DNA from: Microcebus murinus
Lineage: Eukaryota > Chordata > Mammalia > Primates > Cheirogaleidae
Reading direction: 5' to 3'
Assembly (NCBI RefSeq): GCF_040939455.1
Contig: NC_134109.1
Span: 68,426,501 to 68,490,500 of the forward strand
DNA length: 64,000 nucleotides
Shown here: one piece after another, positions 1 to 13,522 of the stretch
Layout of the letters: each line of letters begins with the position of its first letter
How positions within the stretch are numbered: position 1 is the stretch's first letter
The notes under the pieces: generated by a model
What the model saw: only the letters and a program-made list of their open reading frames with translations
Databases searched by the model: none
Told to the model about the DNA's origin: nothing
Program-made: the position numbers and the translations under genes

Positions 1-51
1 CTTTGACCAGATGAACTATTGCTAGGAGTTTGTCTTTAAGAAATAATCTGA

Positions 52-378
52 GGCCGGGCGTGGTGGCTCACGCCTGTAATCCTAGCACTTTGGGAGGCCG
101 AGGCGGGCGGATTGCTCAAGGTCTGGAGTTCGAAACCAGCCTGAGCGAGACCCCGTCTCTACCAAAAATAGAAAGAAATTAATTGACCAACTAAAAATAT
201 ATATACAAAAAATTAGCCGGGCATAGTGGCACATGCCTGTAGTCCCAGCTACTCGGGAGGCTGAGGCAGTAGGATCGCTGAGCCCCGGAGATTGAGGTTG
301 CTGTGAGCCAGGCTGATGCCACGGCACTCACTCTAGCCTGGGCAACAAAGTGAGACTCTGTCTCAAAAAAAAAAAAAA
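52..378 (+). mobile_element. Lemur Alu, full length
   Basis: It is a complete dimer with a poly(A) tail, flanked by the 14-bp duplication AAGAAATAATCTGA (38-51 and 379-392). It belongs to a subtype with the diagnostic GATCGCTGAGCCCCGGAG and matches the copy at 4439 almost exactly. Confidence 0.93.
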
Positions 379-424
379 AAGAAATAATCTGAGATATACA
401 TATGGATTTGTGTATAAAGATTTT

Positions 425-755
425 GGCCGACCGTGGTGGCTCATGCCTATAATCCTAGCACTCTGGGAGGCCAAGATGGGAGGATCACTCTAGGTCAGAA
501 GTTTGAGACCAGCCTGAGTAAGAGTGAGACCCCGTCTCTACTAAAAATAGAAAGAAATTATCTGGGTTAATTAACTAAAAATGTATAGAGGAAAAAATTA
601 GCCAGGCATGGTGGTATATGCCTGTAGTCCCTGCTTCTTGAGAGACTAAAGCAGAAGGATTGCTTGAGCCCAGGAGTTTGAGGTTGCTGTGAGCTAGACT
701 GATGCCACAGCACTCTAGCCCAGGAAACAAAGTGAGACTCTGTCTCAAAAAAAAA
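425..755 (+). mobile_element. Alu, older diverged copy
   Basis: It has both monomers and a tail, with many substitutions compared with its neighbours (GGCCGACCGTGGTGG start). Confidence 0.88.
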
Positions 756-2024
756 TTTTAATCTCAGCATTTCTAATAGTAAAACACTGGAATCCCAGAC
801 ATGAAACAAAGTTAAAGTGGTAAATTTATATGATTGAATATTTTGAATTCATTTGTTTTCAAAATATTGTATATAGAAAAATTCAATATGCTTTAATGCT
901 TTCAAAAACCAATAGGAAAATCTGCTGACAGTAGAATCTCTATTTTATAATATATATTTTATATGTGCATAGGAAAAAACTTTAATTAGGTCAAAATAAT
1001 TATGATAGTAATCTCAAGAATAGCATTTATAGCTATTTTGACTTTGTTCTGTGTTGGCTCCAAGCCTCATATATTCTGACTATTGGGGACACAGTATCAT
1101 ACGTGGATCTGCCAGTGGATAAGCATACATACCCATCTTCAGATCCCACTGGGCAAGGGTTGCTACATGAGGGGTAGGCATCCTTGCATTTCCAGGTCAC
1201 AGACTCAGCCCATTCAGGAAGCTACTAGAGAAGCAGAGCCTCCATGGGTTCCCTGGAGCCAGTGGTCGTTCCTTGTCAATTGGTGACAGGCATGGAGGTT
1301 CTTTGGTCTTTAGCAAAGGTGCTGGTGGCCAAAGATTTATGGCCACGGGAATGTTGTGAACTGGGGAGTAAAGCTTATTGAGCTAAACAGAGGTAGTTGA
1401 TAAAATGGTCCTGATTCAGCCTTCCCTATGCCACCCAAATCTACTTGCACATTTTTACATTGTCTGGATCTTGCCTGAGAATAAGATGCCCACCCTGCTG
1501 TCCTAAGAAGGAAGATTCAAGTCCATGAGAACAGTGTGAGTTGTCACTTGAGCCACTCCACCCTAAAGGCAAAGCAAGCAGTCATCACAGGTGGGATCCA
1601 ATGAATCTGGGTTGGGGCGTAAACTGGGCCAGGTACACTGGCCCTTCCCTAGGGCTTTAGTTGGGACCTTCCATAGCCAAACTCACCTTTGTTCTGCTGA
1701 TAATTAGGTTACCCTGGACAAGGGTGACCATCAAATAGTGGACTTAATTATGTACATAATTGCCATGTGTTAGAGTGAGGGAGGGAGGAAATTGGGGAGG
1801 TGATGCCAGTAGAGGATGAATAAAAATAAAAACTGCCCATCTGACCAGAAACAAGTGAATCTGATCTGTGCAAGGGGTGGACTTTAGTAGATATTGTTAG
1901 TGTCTCGCCCAAGACTTCTTTACCAGCTGGTGCACACATTCCCCAGCTGTTATTAGTGCTAAGTCATTCTCTAATGTCCATAATAACCCTTTCCTTGGAC
2001 CATTTGTCTCTCCATACAAAGTGG
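756..2024. other. Geneless unique or ancient sequence
   Basis: I see no coding region, RNA gene or assignable repeat. The open frames present are short and of random composition. Confidence 0.6.
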
Positions 2025-3165
2025 ATGCCCAAACTGATTTTTGACAGGGCTGCTAAAGACATATCATAGGGAAAAGATAGTCTATTCAATAAATGATATT
2101 GGGAAAACTGGATTTCCACATGTAGAATAATGAAATTAGACCTTTATCTCATAACATGTACAAAAATCGACTCAAAATGGATTAAAGATATAAGCGTAAG
2201 ACCTGAAATTGTAAAACTAGTAGAAGAATTAGATATGATCCCAAAAGCACAGGCAGCAAAAGCAAAATAGACAAATGAGATTGCATCAAACTAAAAATCT
2301 TCTGCACAACCAAGGAAACAGTCAAGAGTACACAACGTATGGAATGGTAGAAAATATTTACAAACCATACATCTGATGAGGGGCTAATATCCAGATATAT
2401 AAGGAACTCAAAGACTGTAACAGCAACAAAACAAATACCCAATTTAAACATGGTCAAAGGACCCAATAGACATTTTTCAAAAGAAGACATACAAATGACC
2501 AATGATATTTGGTCAATATGACCAAACAGATGTACTTAAAAATCCTGAACATCAATAATCATCAGGGAAGTGAAAATTAAAACCATAATGAGATATAACC
2601 TCCCACCTATTAGAATGGCTACTATCAAAAGGATAAAAGATAATAGGTGTTGGTGAGAATGTGAGGAAAAGGAAACACTAGCATACTGTCAATAGGAATG
2701 TAATTTAGTAGTGCCATTATGGAAAACAGTATGGAAGTTTCTCCAAAAATTAAACATAGAACTATCATACAATCAAGCAAACCCACTACTGGGTATATAT
2801 CCAAAAGAAGTGAAATAAATATGTTGAAGAAATATCTGCACTCCCATGTTCATTGCAGCACTATTCATAGTAGTCAAGATATGGAATCAGCCTAAGTGTC
2901 CATCAATGGATAAATGGATAAAGAAAATATCACATACACACAGTGGAATGCTATTCAGCTTTCCTTCTGTAAAGAAGGGAATTTTGTGATTTGTAACAGC
3001 ATGGATGAACTGGAGGATATTATGCTAACTGAAATAAGCCAGGCACAGAAAGACAAATATGGCATAATCTCACTTGTATGTGGACACTAAAAAGGTCAAA
3101 CTCATAGAAGTGGAAAGTAGAATGATTGTTACCAAAGGCTGGGGGCAGGGGAGGGGTATTGGAGG
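2025..3165 (+). mobile_element. L1 fragment, ORF2 3' end and start of 3' UTR, sense
   Basis: It has typical L1 phrases such as GATATTGGGAAAACTGGAT and TGGGTATATATCCAAAAGAA, followed by TACCAAAGGCTGGGGGCAGG. All frames are broken. Confidence 0.8.
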
Positions 3166-4422
3166 AAAGAACTTCCTGGTTCTGAAATCCTTCTACTGTG
3201 TCCATAGCTACCCCACCCCAAATGCTCCCAACATCTTACAAGGGACTTCCAACAAGTTCACCCTTCCTCCTGACTCAGAGATTGAGCATCCCAATTCCAA
3301 ATTTAGTTATAAATGCAATATGTTGTGAATTGAAGAAAGCAGAATATTCGAAAATGTATATTCAATTTGACTGCAACAGTATGGAAAGCCTGACATTTGG
3401 GGAGGGAAATGGAAAGAATCCTTCAAAAATAGAGGTCATTTTGTCAGAATGGTAATTAAAAGGATGCCTTTTTTCATTTAGTTTATTCTCCTTAAAACTG
3501 CTTTTAAGTTATTTTTACAAATTACAAAAAAATGCAAAGAAGCAGGAGAGTTTTCTTAAACATTTGCTTAGATGCTCAACAAATGGTCTTATTCTCTGTT
3601 TTTCCCAGACAGAGCATATTCCTCAGGGAGCAGGGGAACCACAGGACATAGTACCCTGCTGCCCAGGGCAGAAGATAGGAGAGTGCCAAGAACATTCTCA
3701 GGATCATTTAGAGCCTATGCTGGGAGGAACCACCTAGGAGGAGCTGTAAGGATGCCCTGAAGACAGTGCCTGAGTCTGTCCCTAGCATGTGCCCAAAGAA
3801 AACAACTTCTTTAGGCACTCGGTATAGAAAGAACTGTTGGTGCCATAATGGCCTCCTCAACGGGCCCACCCAGAAAAGACAAATCAACCATCAGTGCAGA
3901 TTTGAGTTGGAGATTCAGAAACTGGCATTGCTCCTGCTGTCAGGAGCTGAGTTCTGATAAAGGGGAGGCAAATGTGCCAGAGTCTCAGATTTACCCCACA
4001 TACGGAATATGGGAAGGGACCTGCCCAGCACAAACACCAGACAATTATAGTCCAAAGCAACCCAGCTCCCCTGGGCTCTGCAGAAAATGTAGAGACAGAA
4101 GGAAAGAGGCCAAACAGGGACCCACAAACCCCCACCCATCCTTGATCCAAAGCTGAGCCTTCACCTAAGACACCACAAGTGGCCCCCCTCCCTCCATCCC
4201 ATCATTCTCCTAACCACTTTGTACCCTCACAGTCCCACTTAATATACAGAAAGGTTATACGGAGAAATCAAGGTCCCTTATATGTTACAACTTATTTTAA
4301 AGTGATTATATAGTAAATGATAAGAAAAAAAATTAAAAAAGAGAAACAAAGAAGGCTTTACCTTACTGTAAGAGCTTATATAGAGTATAGTTCCAGAATG
4401 TTCAGGAGAATTTGATGCTTGT
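3166..4422. other. Geneless sequence, no assignable feature
   Basis: Overlapping short open frames between 3572 and 4156 resemble no family I know. Confidence 0.55.
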
Positions 4423-4438
4423 AAATACTGTTCTCTGA

Positions 4439-4782
4439 GGCCGGGCGTGGTGGCTCACGCCTGTAATCCTAGCACTTTGGGAGGCCGAGGCGGGCGGATT
4501 GCTCAAGGTCAGGAGTTCAAAACCAGCCTGAGCGAGACCCCGTCTCTACCAAAAATAGAAAGAAATTAATTGACCAACTAAAAATATATATACAAAAAAT
4601 TAGCCGGGCATGGTGGTGCATGCCTGTAGTCCCAGCTACTCGGGAGGCTGAGGCAGTAGGATCGCTGAGCCCCGGAGATTGAGGTTGCTGTGAGCCAGGC
4701 TGACGCCACGGCACTCACTCTAGCCTGGGCAACAAAGTGAGACTCTGTCTCAAAAAAAATAAAATAAAATAAAAAAATAAAT
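4439..4782 (+). mobile_element. Lemur Alu, full length, young
   Basis: It is flanked by a perfect 16-bp duplication AAATACTGTTCTCTGA and ends in an A-rich tail with TAAA repeats. It is the same subtype as the copy at 52-378. Confidence 0.94.
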
Positions 4783-5224
4783 AAATACTGTTCTCTGACT
4801 GCCCCATAGCACTTCTCTCTCCACACACTGCCCACCAGTGTGTAGCTGTTCCTTCCTTTGCAAACAAATCACAACCATTGTAAGTTCTTGTAAGCAGAGA
4901 TTTTTCTCTCCTTGGCAATTTGATAGTTAAATCAAAAAGGATATATCTAGGCCTTGATGACCAAGGTAGAGAGAGCTCAGCAAGCCCATGCATGAACTGG
5001 AGTAAAGTCAGAATTAAAACAAGCCTCTGTGTAAATCAGGGCACAGCTATAATCTGGAAACTACACAGCTATAATTCATTGGTATCATGAGGGAGGTCCC
5101 AAAAACGTGAAATATGTCCTCTCTGACCTTCCTTCACAGGTTTTCAATGGGCAAACCCATCATTTGCCTATAAAAGTTTTATAAGTAAAACATAGTTAAA
5201 GAAAGAAACTAACATGGCTAAAGA

Positions 5225-5542
5225 CTTATTTAAGAGATCTATTGTACAACATGGTGACTACAGTTAATAACAAAGCATTTCATAATTGAAAATCACTAAG
5301 AGAGTACATTTTAGGTGTTTTCATCACAAAAACATAAGTATATGAGGTAATGGATATATTAATTAGCTTGATTTAGTTATACCACAATGTATACATATAT
5401 CAAAACATCATCAGTGTGTGGTGGCAGGCACCTGTAACCCCAGCTACTTGGGAGGCTGAGGCAGAAGGCTCACTTGAGCTCAGGAGTTTGAGACCAGCTT
5501 GGGCAACATAGCAAGACCCCATCGCAAAAAAAAAAAAAAAAA
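5225..5542 (+). mobile_element. L1 3' end followed by a partial Alu-type monomer
   Basis: Positions 5225-5408 carry a sense L1 3' UTR phrase (ATTGTACAACATGGTGACTA). Positions 5411-5542 carry a half-length 7SL-type monomer with a poly(A) tail. Confidence 0.7.
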
Positions 5543-5574
5543 GGAAAACACCAGGTTGTAACCTGAGACTCTAC

Positions 5575-6050
5575 TGAGTTTATCAATTAGAGAAGTCATT
5601 TGGAGGAGTCTATAGGGTTTTCTAGATATAATACCATCCACAAATAGTGATAATTTGACCTCCTCTTTTTGTATTTTGATGCCCTTTATTTCTTTCTCTT
5701 GCCTGATTGCTCTGACTTCCAGTATTTTGCTGAATAAAAGTGGTGAAAGTAGGCATTCTTGTCTTATTCCAGTTCTTAGGGGGAATGCTTTCTCCATCCT
5801 GTATGATGTTGGCTGTGGGTTTGTAATGTATGGTTTTTATTATTTTGAGGTATTTTCTTCTATGCCTGGTTTGTGAAAGGTTTTTATCATGAACGAGTGT
5901 TAGATTATATTGAATGCTTTTTCTGCATCTATTGATGATCATATTGTTTTTAATTCTGTTTATGTGGTGAATCACATTTATTGATTTGCTTATAGAATTA
6001 TCCTTGCATCCATGGGATGAAACGCACAATAAATATCTATTAATAGGTGA
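5575..6050 (-). mobile_element. L1 ORF2 fragment (reverse transcriptase region), antisense
   Basis: The minus strand reads like decayed L1 ORF2; the plus strand has the usual antisense phrases such as TTCTGCATCTATTGATGATC. Confidence 0.8.
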
Positions 6051-7479
6051 TTTGACAATCTCCATTACCTCTCACAAGAGCTGCATGGCATATTAATCTT
6101 CACAATAATATTTTTATTCATTCACGTTTCTATAAATCAAGTAAGGCTAAGAGATGCTAAGAGGCTTTGCCAGGGGCAAAAGCAAGGACACTCAGGATTG
6201 TAGCACAGATTTGTCTGACCTGGAAGTGCAAGGCAATACATTGAATTTTTGCCTACTGCATGCCTTAAATAGCAAAATGAGTGATACAACTCATATGAGA
6301 GCTTAGGGAAAGAAAGAGCCCACAAGCTCCACAATAGCTAAAGAAGGTTGGAATCATAATCCCTTAGGGATGGATAGAACCACCTAGACTGAGCATGACC
6401 CCTTCCTCCAGAGTTTGACTCCTCTTTATCACATCCCCAACTGGGTCAAGACTCTGCTTGAACATCTCTGGTGATGAGGAACTCACTACTTTTCCCAGGC
6501 AGATACGTCCTGATTTCCTAAGGTGGCCGATTGTTAGTTCTTCCTCATGTAGATCTAAAAGGTGCTTTCCCAAAACCTTCCAAAGTAGTTACATAGTAAA
6601 TGATAACCCAAAAAGGTTGAAAAACAGAAACAAAGGTGAACAGAAACAAACAAACAGAAACTGTAAGAGCTTATATACAGTATAGAATTTTCAGGAAAGT
6701 TTGCTGGCATATTTGTCAGCCATCTTCCTTTCTCTGATACAACAATGCTCTAACAGGGCCATCCATACACAATCAGAAGTCTGTTACCAAGTCTCAGCTG
6801 AGCTTTCTTGTCTCAGCATCACCACCCTTGGGTCTTCTCCCCCTTTCCCAAGCTTCTAATTTCTATCACAATCTTAATATGTTCTACTTTGTCACTGTCC
6901 CTTCAAAGTACTCAGGACCAGCCACAGTGCTTAAGACAATTCAATCCTGTAGCCTCTCCTTGAAAATGTCCCTCATATGTTATTAAGAAAGAATATTGTT
7001 GAAAACATTAAAACATCAGAAATTCCCATTTCAAAATGCAGATTTCTGGCATCTGTTGAACATCAGAAGGTCTGGCAATAGTTGACCCATATTCTCTTGT
7101 GCGAGGATCAGCTAGCTGGCACTGAAGGCTGCTCACTTTAAAAGGAGCACAACCACGAACCTCTGCCACAGGGAATCCCACACTTCCATACTTGTTTCCC
7201 CAGCACAGGTGCCAGTTTGCCATGCAGCATTGCTGCTATGCTATTGATTTTCTTGTAGTAAGGAGGAAAATGAAATATTTCTGGAAACTTTTCCCTATCA
7301 AAAGTGGAGAATGATATATAGATCAAGAGACCTGACCATGTGCTTTTTTTCAAAAACAGGGGGAAGTACACATACTGCTTTGTAGAAATGGAGACTCTTT
7401 CCATGGGTTTAATATATCAAAGAGTTACATATTAATTTAATATATACATATCTATCTGGGGGAGAGTTGTGCATATTTT
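6051..7479. other. Geneless stretch, possibly an ancient repeat at 6340-6580
   Basis: A phrase about 6460-6500 (GATGAGGAACTCACTAC) resembles a very old mammalian interspersed repeat, but the family cannot be assigned. Confidence 0.4.
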
Positions 7480-7711
7480 CTTTTTTTTTTTTTTTTTTTT
7501 TTTTTGAGACAGGGTCTCACTCTCTTGCTGGCCTAGAGTGCATTGGTGTCATCATAGCTCACTGCAGCCTCCTGCCATAGTCTCCAGAGTAACTGGAGCT
7601 ACAAGCATACACCACCATGCCCAGGTAATTTTTTAATATTTTTGTGGAGATGGGGTCTAGCTATGTTGCTCAGGCTGGTCTCAAACTCCTGGCTGCAAGT
7701 GATCCTCCTGT
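7480..7711 (-). mobile_element. Truncated old Alu, antisense
   Basis: It begins with a T25 tract (its poly(A) tail) and loses similarity after TGATCCTCCTGTCAG. It lacks the lemur-specific mid-region, so it is an older AluJ-like copy. Confidence 0.85.
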
Positions 7712-9689
7712 CAGAGAACTCTCCCTCTTCCTTTGTGTTCTGCAACTCCCAAGAGTCCCTCATATTGTGTCTGTTTACCATGAAGCAGAAAGATCTCTCC
7801 TAGCTCATAGTTACTTGCGGTACCAGGAAACATAATTCAAACCTCAAAATGCTTAGGCAGCTAGTTTATCAATCAATTGTGAGGGCTGAATAAAGATATT
7901 TTCAGCTTTGAAATACTAAAAAAAAAAAATTGCTTTCCAAGTCCATTTTCTCAAATAGTCACAGGGAGCTAGACATGACAGAATGAGGTATAAATGAAGA
8001 AAAGATAGACATGCAATGGGAAACTAGGGTTCAATGACAAGAGAGAAGTCCCAGGGAAGTAACTGGCCCTCTCTCTGCAAAATTTAATGAGTAGGGCAGT
8101 GCTCAAACCAAGGCCAGCAATCGTGGGGAGGCACAGAGGAGAGAAGGGTTAGTGAGACTCCCTGGGAAGGAAAAGCAGGAGGGTGGAGGAGTTAGCAACC
8201 CAGGGCCCAGAGGGCTCAAAGAGGATAGGAGGCCAGGCTGGGACCGCAGCACCTACAGGAGCCTCACGAGTCATGGCTCAGCCTCTGGTCATCCTCCCCA
8301 CTTAACTTCACACTAGCAGCTACCAAAGGCCTCTCCCTTAGCCCTTTCCTTGGGGAAGAGGAAATAGAGTTAAGAAGAGGAGGGCCTCTAGTCTGCGTCC
8401 ACTGCCCCATCAGAGTGCAGCTCTGGTCCCTCCTCCTGTCTTCTCTCAGGTCTCCCTCAGGCTCCCCTGGGAACAGGAGCGGAGCACTCTCTCAGCCTCC
8501 GCACTCCACATGGCTGAGCCACCTTCTGTGGTGTTGGAAGGAGAGGGCAAGGCAGCCCTGTGCCTTATCACCCATGTGAACCCCCGCGCCACTGCCCCCC
8601 CAGAGCTCTGCAGGCTGGCACCCATTTTTTTCACACCCCCCCTGCAGCACCAGACCCCTCTGCCAGGGATCCTTCAGAAGAGGGGAATCTCCCCCCTTGG
8701 CTCCTACACACCCCATCCATTCTAAATGGCAAAGAGAGGACTGGGGCAAGGTGGGAAGTCATCTGATGAAGGTGCACACTGAGAGGCATGGCTTGGAGTC
8801 CCTTCGGGGTCCTGCCCTCATACTACTGGGGAGGGGCCCTCCCGGAAGGGACAGGTCATGGACACTGGCCTCTGGGACCCCCCAGGCCCACTGTGCATGC
8901 CCTCCTCTTCCCTGCCCTGCTTTGCCCTCCCCCAGCCCAGAACCCAGCCCAGCCACAGGTCTCCCCAAATCCTGTCCTCCTCCAGCCTGGCCATCCTTGC
9001 AAGGTGCTGCCTTGCCACCAGCCACCAGCTCCTGTCCCCCTAGGCCATCTTGACTAGAGCAGGCTCCTCCCATACCTCCTCCACCCAAGGCTCCCAGGGC
9101 CTCATGCAGGTTCCAAAGGGGCCCATGCATGGTCCCATGCCCTGGCTGAGTGGGACCAGACCTCTGGGGCAGACAGGGCCTCTCTCAAAGGCACCTCCAC
9201 CCTTCACATCCATCCCAGCACCTGTGGACTCAAGAGCCCACTGCCCACCTGTCACTCAGCAGCCTCTGATCCTTTTCCACCTGCCCTGGACTTTGGGCCA
9301 AGACTCCCACAGCTGGCCATCTGGAGCATGGCACCCTCTGAGTCGAAAGTATCCTCTGCCACAGCCCTGCCATCAATCAATAAACAAATCTCATTGAGTG
9401 CCTACAGTGTCCCTAACACAGGAATACGAAAGTGAATGCCACAGGCTCAATACTTGACCTGTCACAAATCACAGTCTATGGGACTATGTTAGGGACTATC
9501 ATAATGTTACTACCCCAGGAGGAGCATAGCTTGTCCAAAATCTGTTTGAAAAAAAAAATTTAATAACCTTCTTTTGATAAAAAACCAAGATGTGATGGTG
9601 TGTCATGTGTAGAATAATGCAAAGTTCACATATATTATCTCATTTAATCCTAGAATCACAGTGTGACTAGAGCTGAACAATCAAACTTA
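7712..9689. other. Geneless stretch including a GC-rich block at 8150-9400
   Basis: The GC-rich block has several overlapping open frames up to 123 codons on both strands. None resembles a known protein, none has plausible splice context, and their glycine/proline bias follows base composition. I treat the block as non-coding. Confidence 0.5.
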
Positions 9690-9925
9690 TCTTTGATAAT
9701 ATGGCATGGTGTGATTAAGCATGCTGGCTCTGGAACCAACTGCCTGGGTTCAAATCCCGACTCTACCACATAATAGCTGTATGACCTTGAGCAAAATAGT
9801 AAGCCTCAGTTTCTCCATATCTGGAATATAATATATAAGCCTCAGTTTCTCCATATCTGGATAATTATAGCACCTACCTCATTCAGGTCTTGTAAGCAAG
9901 CTAATACTTACTTAAAACACACAGG
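9690..9925 (+). repeat. MIR element with an internal 36-bp tandem duplication
   Basis: It has the MIR core GGCTCTGGAACCAACTGCCT, then GGTTCAAATCCCGACTCTACC. The segment AAGCCTCAGTTTCTCCATAT occurs at 9801 and again at 9837. Confidence 0.85.
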
Positions 9926-12900
9926 AGCTCAACACAGTTAGCTATCATAGCTATCACCTAGTCCCAAATCCTAATTGTATGAATAAGACCTAGAAAGGTA
10001 AAAGGACTTCTGTGGTCACACAAAGTTCCTGATTCTTAACCAAAGGTCTTTTTTCTGTGTTACTGATTCTCTCAGGAAACGGAAAATTCATTCAAAGGAA
10101 CTTAGTTAACTTACGCACTACCCTAACGAAATGTTTAAGTTCTCCTGCCTCATCCTCACCTGGTATTCACCAAGCCTCCACTTTCTGACCATGCAGATGA
10201 TGAGAAGTATCTTAAACTAAAATCTGCTTTCTGGTAATTTCCTCCCAGAGAGCCTACATCTGCATTCTCTGTTCACACAGAACAAGTCTAATACTTTAAG
10301 CTCAAGCCCAGCCTTCAGATGTCTAAAGACAGCTGTCATGGCTCTCTGTGTCTTCTCTTTCTCTGACTAATAGCTCTCCTTCCCCCAACCACCTCACTTC
10401 TTGGGACATACCCCTCAGAGTCCGGGGCTGACAGATCCCCCATGTGCACAGCTATTGTGAGACACCCCGTGCAAGAGCAGGAGGCAAGAGCCCCTGCCCT
10501 ACCCGTGACTCCCCAGGCCACTGGAGGATGCAAGCCAAGGATACAAATTAGAACCAAGCCGTCCCCTGACTTGAGACCCATATGTTCAAGTGTCTGGGTC
10601 ATAGTGCAGCTAATGAGAGTGTTTGTTGATACCTGAGATTTGCTTCAAAACAATCAGGGAAGTTGGCATGAGAAGGGGAATTAAAGGTGTAAATGAGACT
10701 AAATTGGCCATGTCTTGACTGTGGTTGAAGTCGAGTAACAGGACACTGAGTTCACTATACAATCCTTCCTATGTTTGTATGTGTTTGAATGAAAATGTTC
10801 ATAATAAAACCTTTTTAAAATATTTATGACACAATCTAATACAAGAAAATGTCCTCTTCCTTTCTCCCTGAAATAGGATTCTTCCCTTATGTAAGATGCT
10901 AAGATACGAGCCAGGCTTTTGAAACCTGCCCCCCTACATGGAGTCACTGTCTGGCCTCCAGTCTTAATATAATATAACATTGAGGCAAAGAAAAAATGCA
11001 TATGCATCATATCTCAAACACTGTGATAATGGATGTACTTGTTTGTGAGATTGTAAGTGAGTGGGTACTATTTTAACTGATTTTAAAGAGACTCATGACC
11101 CCCTAGGCCCATTACTGGAGCCACTTGTGGGAGCAGCTATAAGGGGACATGGAAACTGGACACTGCTGAGCCCTGCCATCCAGGCCCAATGCTCTCTTCA
11201 GCCCAAGGCAATGACCCCATCAAACAAGCTCCATGTGGCCTATCATCAGACAAGAGCATTCAGCAGGAGAGACTGGATTCTGAGACACCGGGTTTGTTCC
11301 CGGGGCTTGCTCCTGCCTGGCTGGTGTTGAGAGCCAAAACGGGGAGTTGTGTGAGCTCTGTCCCTCAGCACAAGAAGCTTCACACAACCATGGGGAGGGG
11401 ACATCGCAGACCTGCCCAGCACAAGCACCGACTAGGCTGAGTCCCCTATGCTAAGAGATAGAGAAGCAAGCTAACACTGCTCAAGCCCAAACCCACTATC
11501 TGAATACAGACTAGATGTCAAGACACAGCACAATGCATGTAATTAAAGTGTGTATTAGTATGAGGGCTTTAAGGTAGGCATAGTTTTTCCAAAAACTCTG
11601 GACTTCTCCTCTGAACACTCCACACACAAACAGCCTGAGGCTGCCCTCTGTGCGCTGGATCTCTCAGTCTGCCAGGCCAGAGAGACAGAGAGAAAAAACT
11701 CCCAGATCACTGCCCAGATTATGTGATTTGTGGCTGGGGCCGCGAGTCTTTGATTAAATGACGAGAGGCTTCTGTCCCTACTCAACCTTTCAGTACTTTT
11801 GACTTATTTGGATAGTTGAAGTGTTTTGGGCTTTTGCTTTTGTTCTTGTTACATGGCCTCAGGGCTATCAAATGCAACGCTCCCCAGAAGAAGAGTTGGC
11901 GCCACTACTTTGGGTTCATTTCCTCATCAATAATTTTATCATCAGGCAGGCGTAGCCAGGAAGCCAAGACCTTTGCTCGTTTTCATGATGGTTTTCCTGA
12001 TGAAAATCTTCTCTGATTTTTATCTAGCACATGACCTTATCTTTGCTGGGCCTGCTGGCTCTGAAAAGTGCACCATGACCAGCTGCAGGTTTTCTGTGAC
12101 CAACCCCATGTCTAGCTGTGAAGCAATCACATAGATCTTCTTGGGGACTTTATCCTCAAAGGGCCTTTCTGTCAGGTCCCAGGTGACAATGGCACCATCA
12201 CACAGGATAATTTAGGAAAATTCAAAAAGAGATTATTTGCAAAGAGGGCAGAGTTACAGAAAACCAGTAGTGGATGGCGATGCAACCCAGAGCTAGCAAG
12301 AGTGAGAAACCACCACTGCCTCTTGGCAGGAAGGGGCCTGGGGCAGGAGTGGTGACTGGAATCCAAGAAGAGAATTTAAATTCTACCTCCACTAGGGCTA
12401 GTTGCAACTGCAGGACAGGAGCTGTGGGTTGTGGCAGAGAAAGGACACACAGCCAATGGGTGGTCTGGCAGGGAGAGATTGTGTGAATAACTCCACCACC
12501 ACACTCTCCTCCTGCCCCCAGCTCTTGCCGTGCTCCCACTGGCCAACATCAATGGCAAGCCAGAGGACAGGGCAGCTTTGAAGCAGCTTACAAAGGTGGG
12601 CCCCAGAGCAGAGTGAAGAGCAGGCCTGGAGAATAACCAATGGGCCTTCTTCCTGCCTGAGCCTAGTCCCTGAGAGAACCTTCCTTAGTGTCCTTTGGCC
12701 TCTGCTCTCTCCCATGTCTTTGGTGACAGTCCTAAAATAAGCCACACCCCATTCTATCCAAGAAAGTTCCTCAACTCTTCCTCTTCAAGGATAGAAGAAA
12801 AGGGAAAAAGTCACATCACTGAGCCTTAGATATTCTCAAGCCTGCACTGAAGTAGTTTTGGTACAGGAAAGGTAGCAGGCCAAGGAGCATACTGCTGTGA

Positions 12901-13158
12901 CTCACTTCCATGTGGGAGATAAGAAACACTACTTTTTGAAGCCAAGCCCCTCAAGAGGGAGACTTCTGGTCCCTAGGTGACAGAGGCCACCAAGTGCATT
13001 AGAGTTGTTGCAGGAGCCAGAGAGACATCTTTTGAGAACTCAGTAACAAATACCTCCTAGCCCTTGCTCCTAGGAACAGGTATGTAACTTGGGTCCCGCC
13101 ATCCCATCACAGAAAGGGAACACTCACCCACGCCAGGAAACATGGAATGACACTCATC
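9926..13158. other. Geneless stretch, no assignable feature except a possible decayed retrocopy
   Basis: Nothing is recognisable in most of this 3.2 kb. A possible antisense retrocopy remnant near 11830-12210 is described as a finding. Confidence 0.45.
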
Positions 13159-13173
13159 AAAGCTCAGCCAACT

Positions 13174-13522
13174 AGCTGGGCGCGGTGGCTCACGCCTGTA
13201 ATCCTAGCACTCTGGGAGGCCGAGGCGGACGGATTGCTCGATCGAGGTCAGGAGTTCGAAGCCAGCCTGAGCAAGAGCGAGACCCCGTCTCTACTAAAAA
13301 TAGGAAGACATTAATTGGCCAACTAATATATATAGAAAAAATTAGCTGGGCATGGTGGCGCATGCCTGTAGTCCCAGCTACTCGGGAGGCTGAGGCAGGA
13401 GGATGGCTTGAGCCTAGGAATCTGAGGTTACTGTGAGCTAGGCTGATGCCACGGCACTCACTCTAGCCTGGGCAACAAAGCGAGACTCTGTCTCAAAAAA
13501 CAAAAAACAAAACAAAACAAAA
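13174..13522 (+). mobile_element. Lemur Alu, full length
   Basis: It is flanked by the 15-bp duplication AAAGCTCAGCCAACT and has the mid-region with TTAATTGGCCAACTAATATA. Confidence 0.93.

Noticed and set aside
8759..9397. Overlapping open frames of up to 123 codons in a GC-rich intergenic block
   Set aside because: Both strands are open equally, the composition follows base content, and there is no recognisable domain or splice structure. A lncRNA cannot be excluded.
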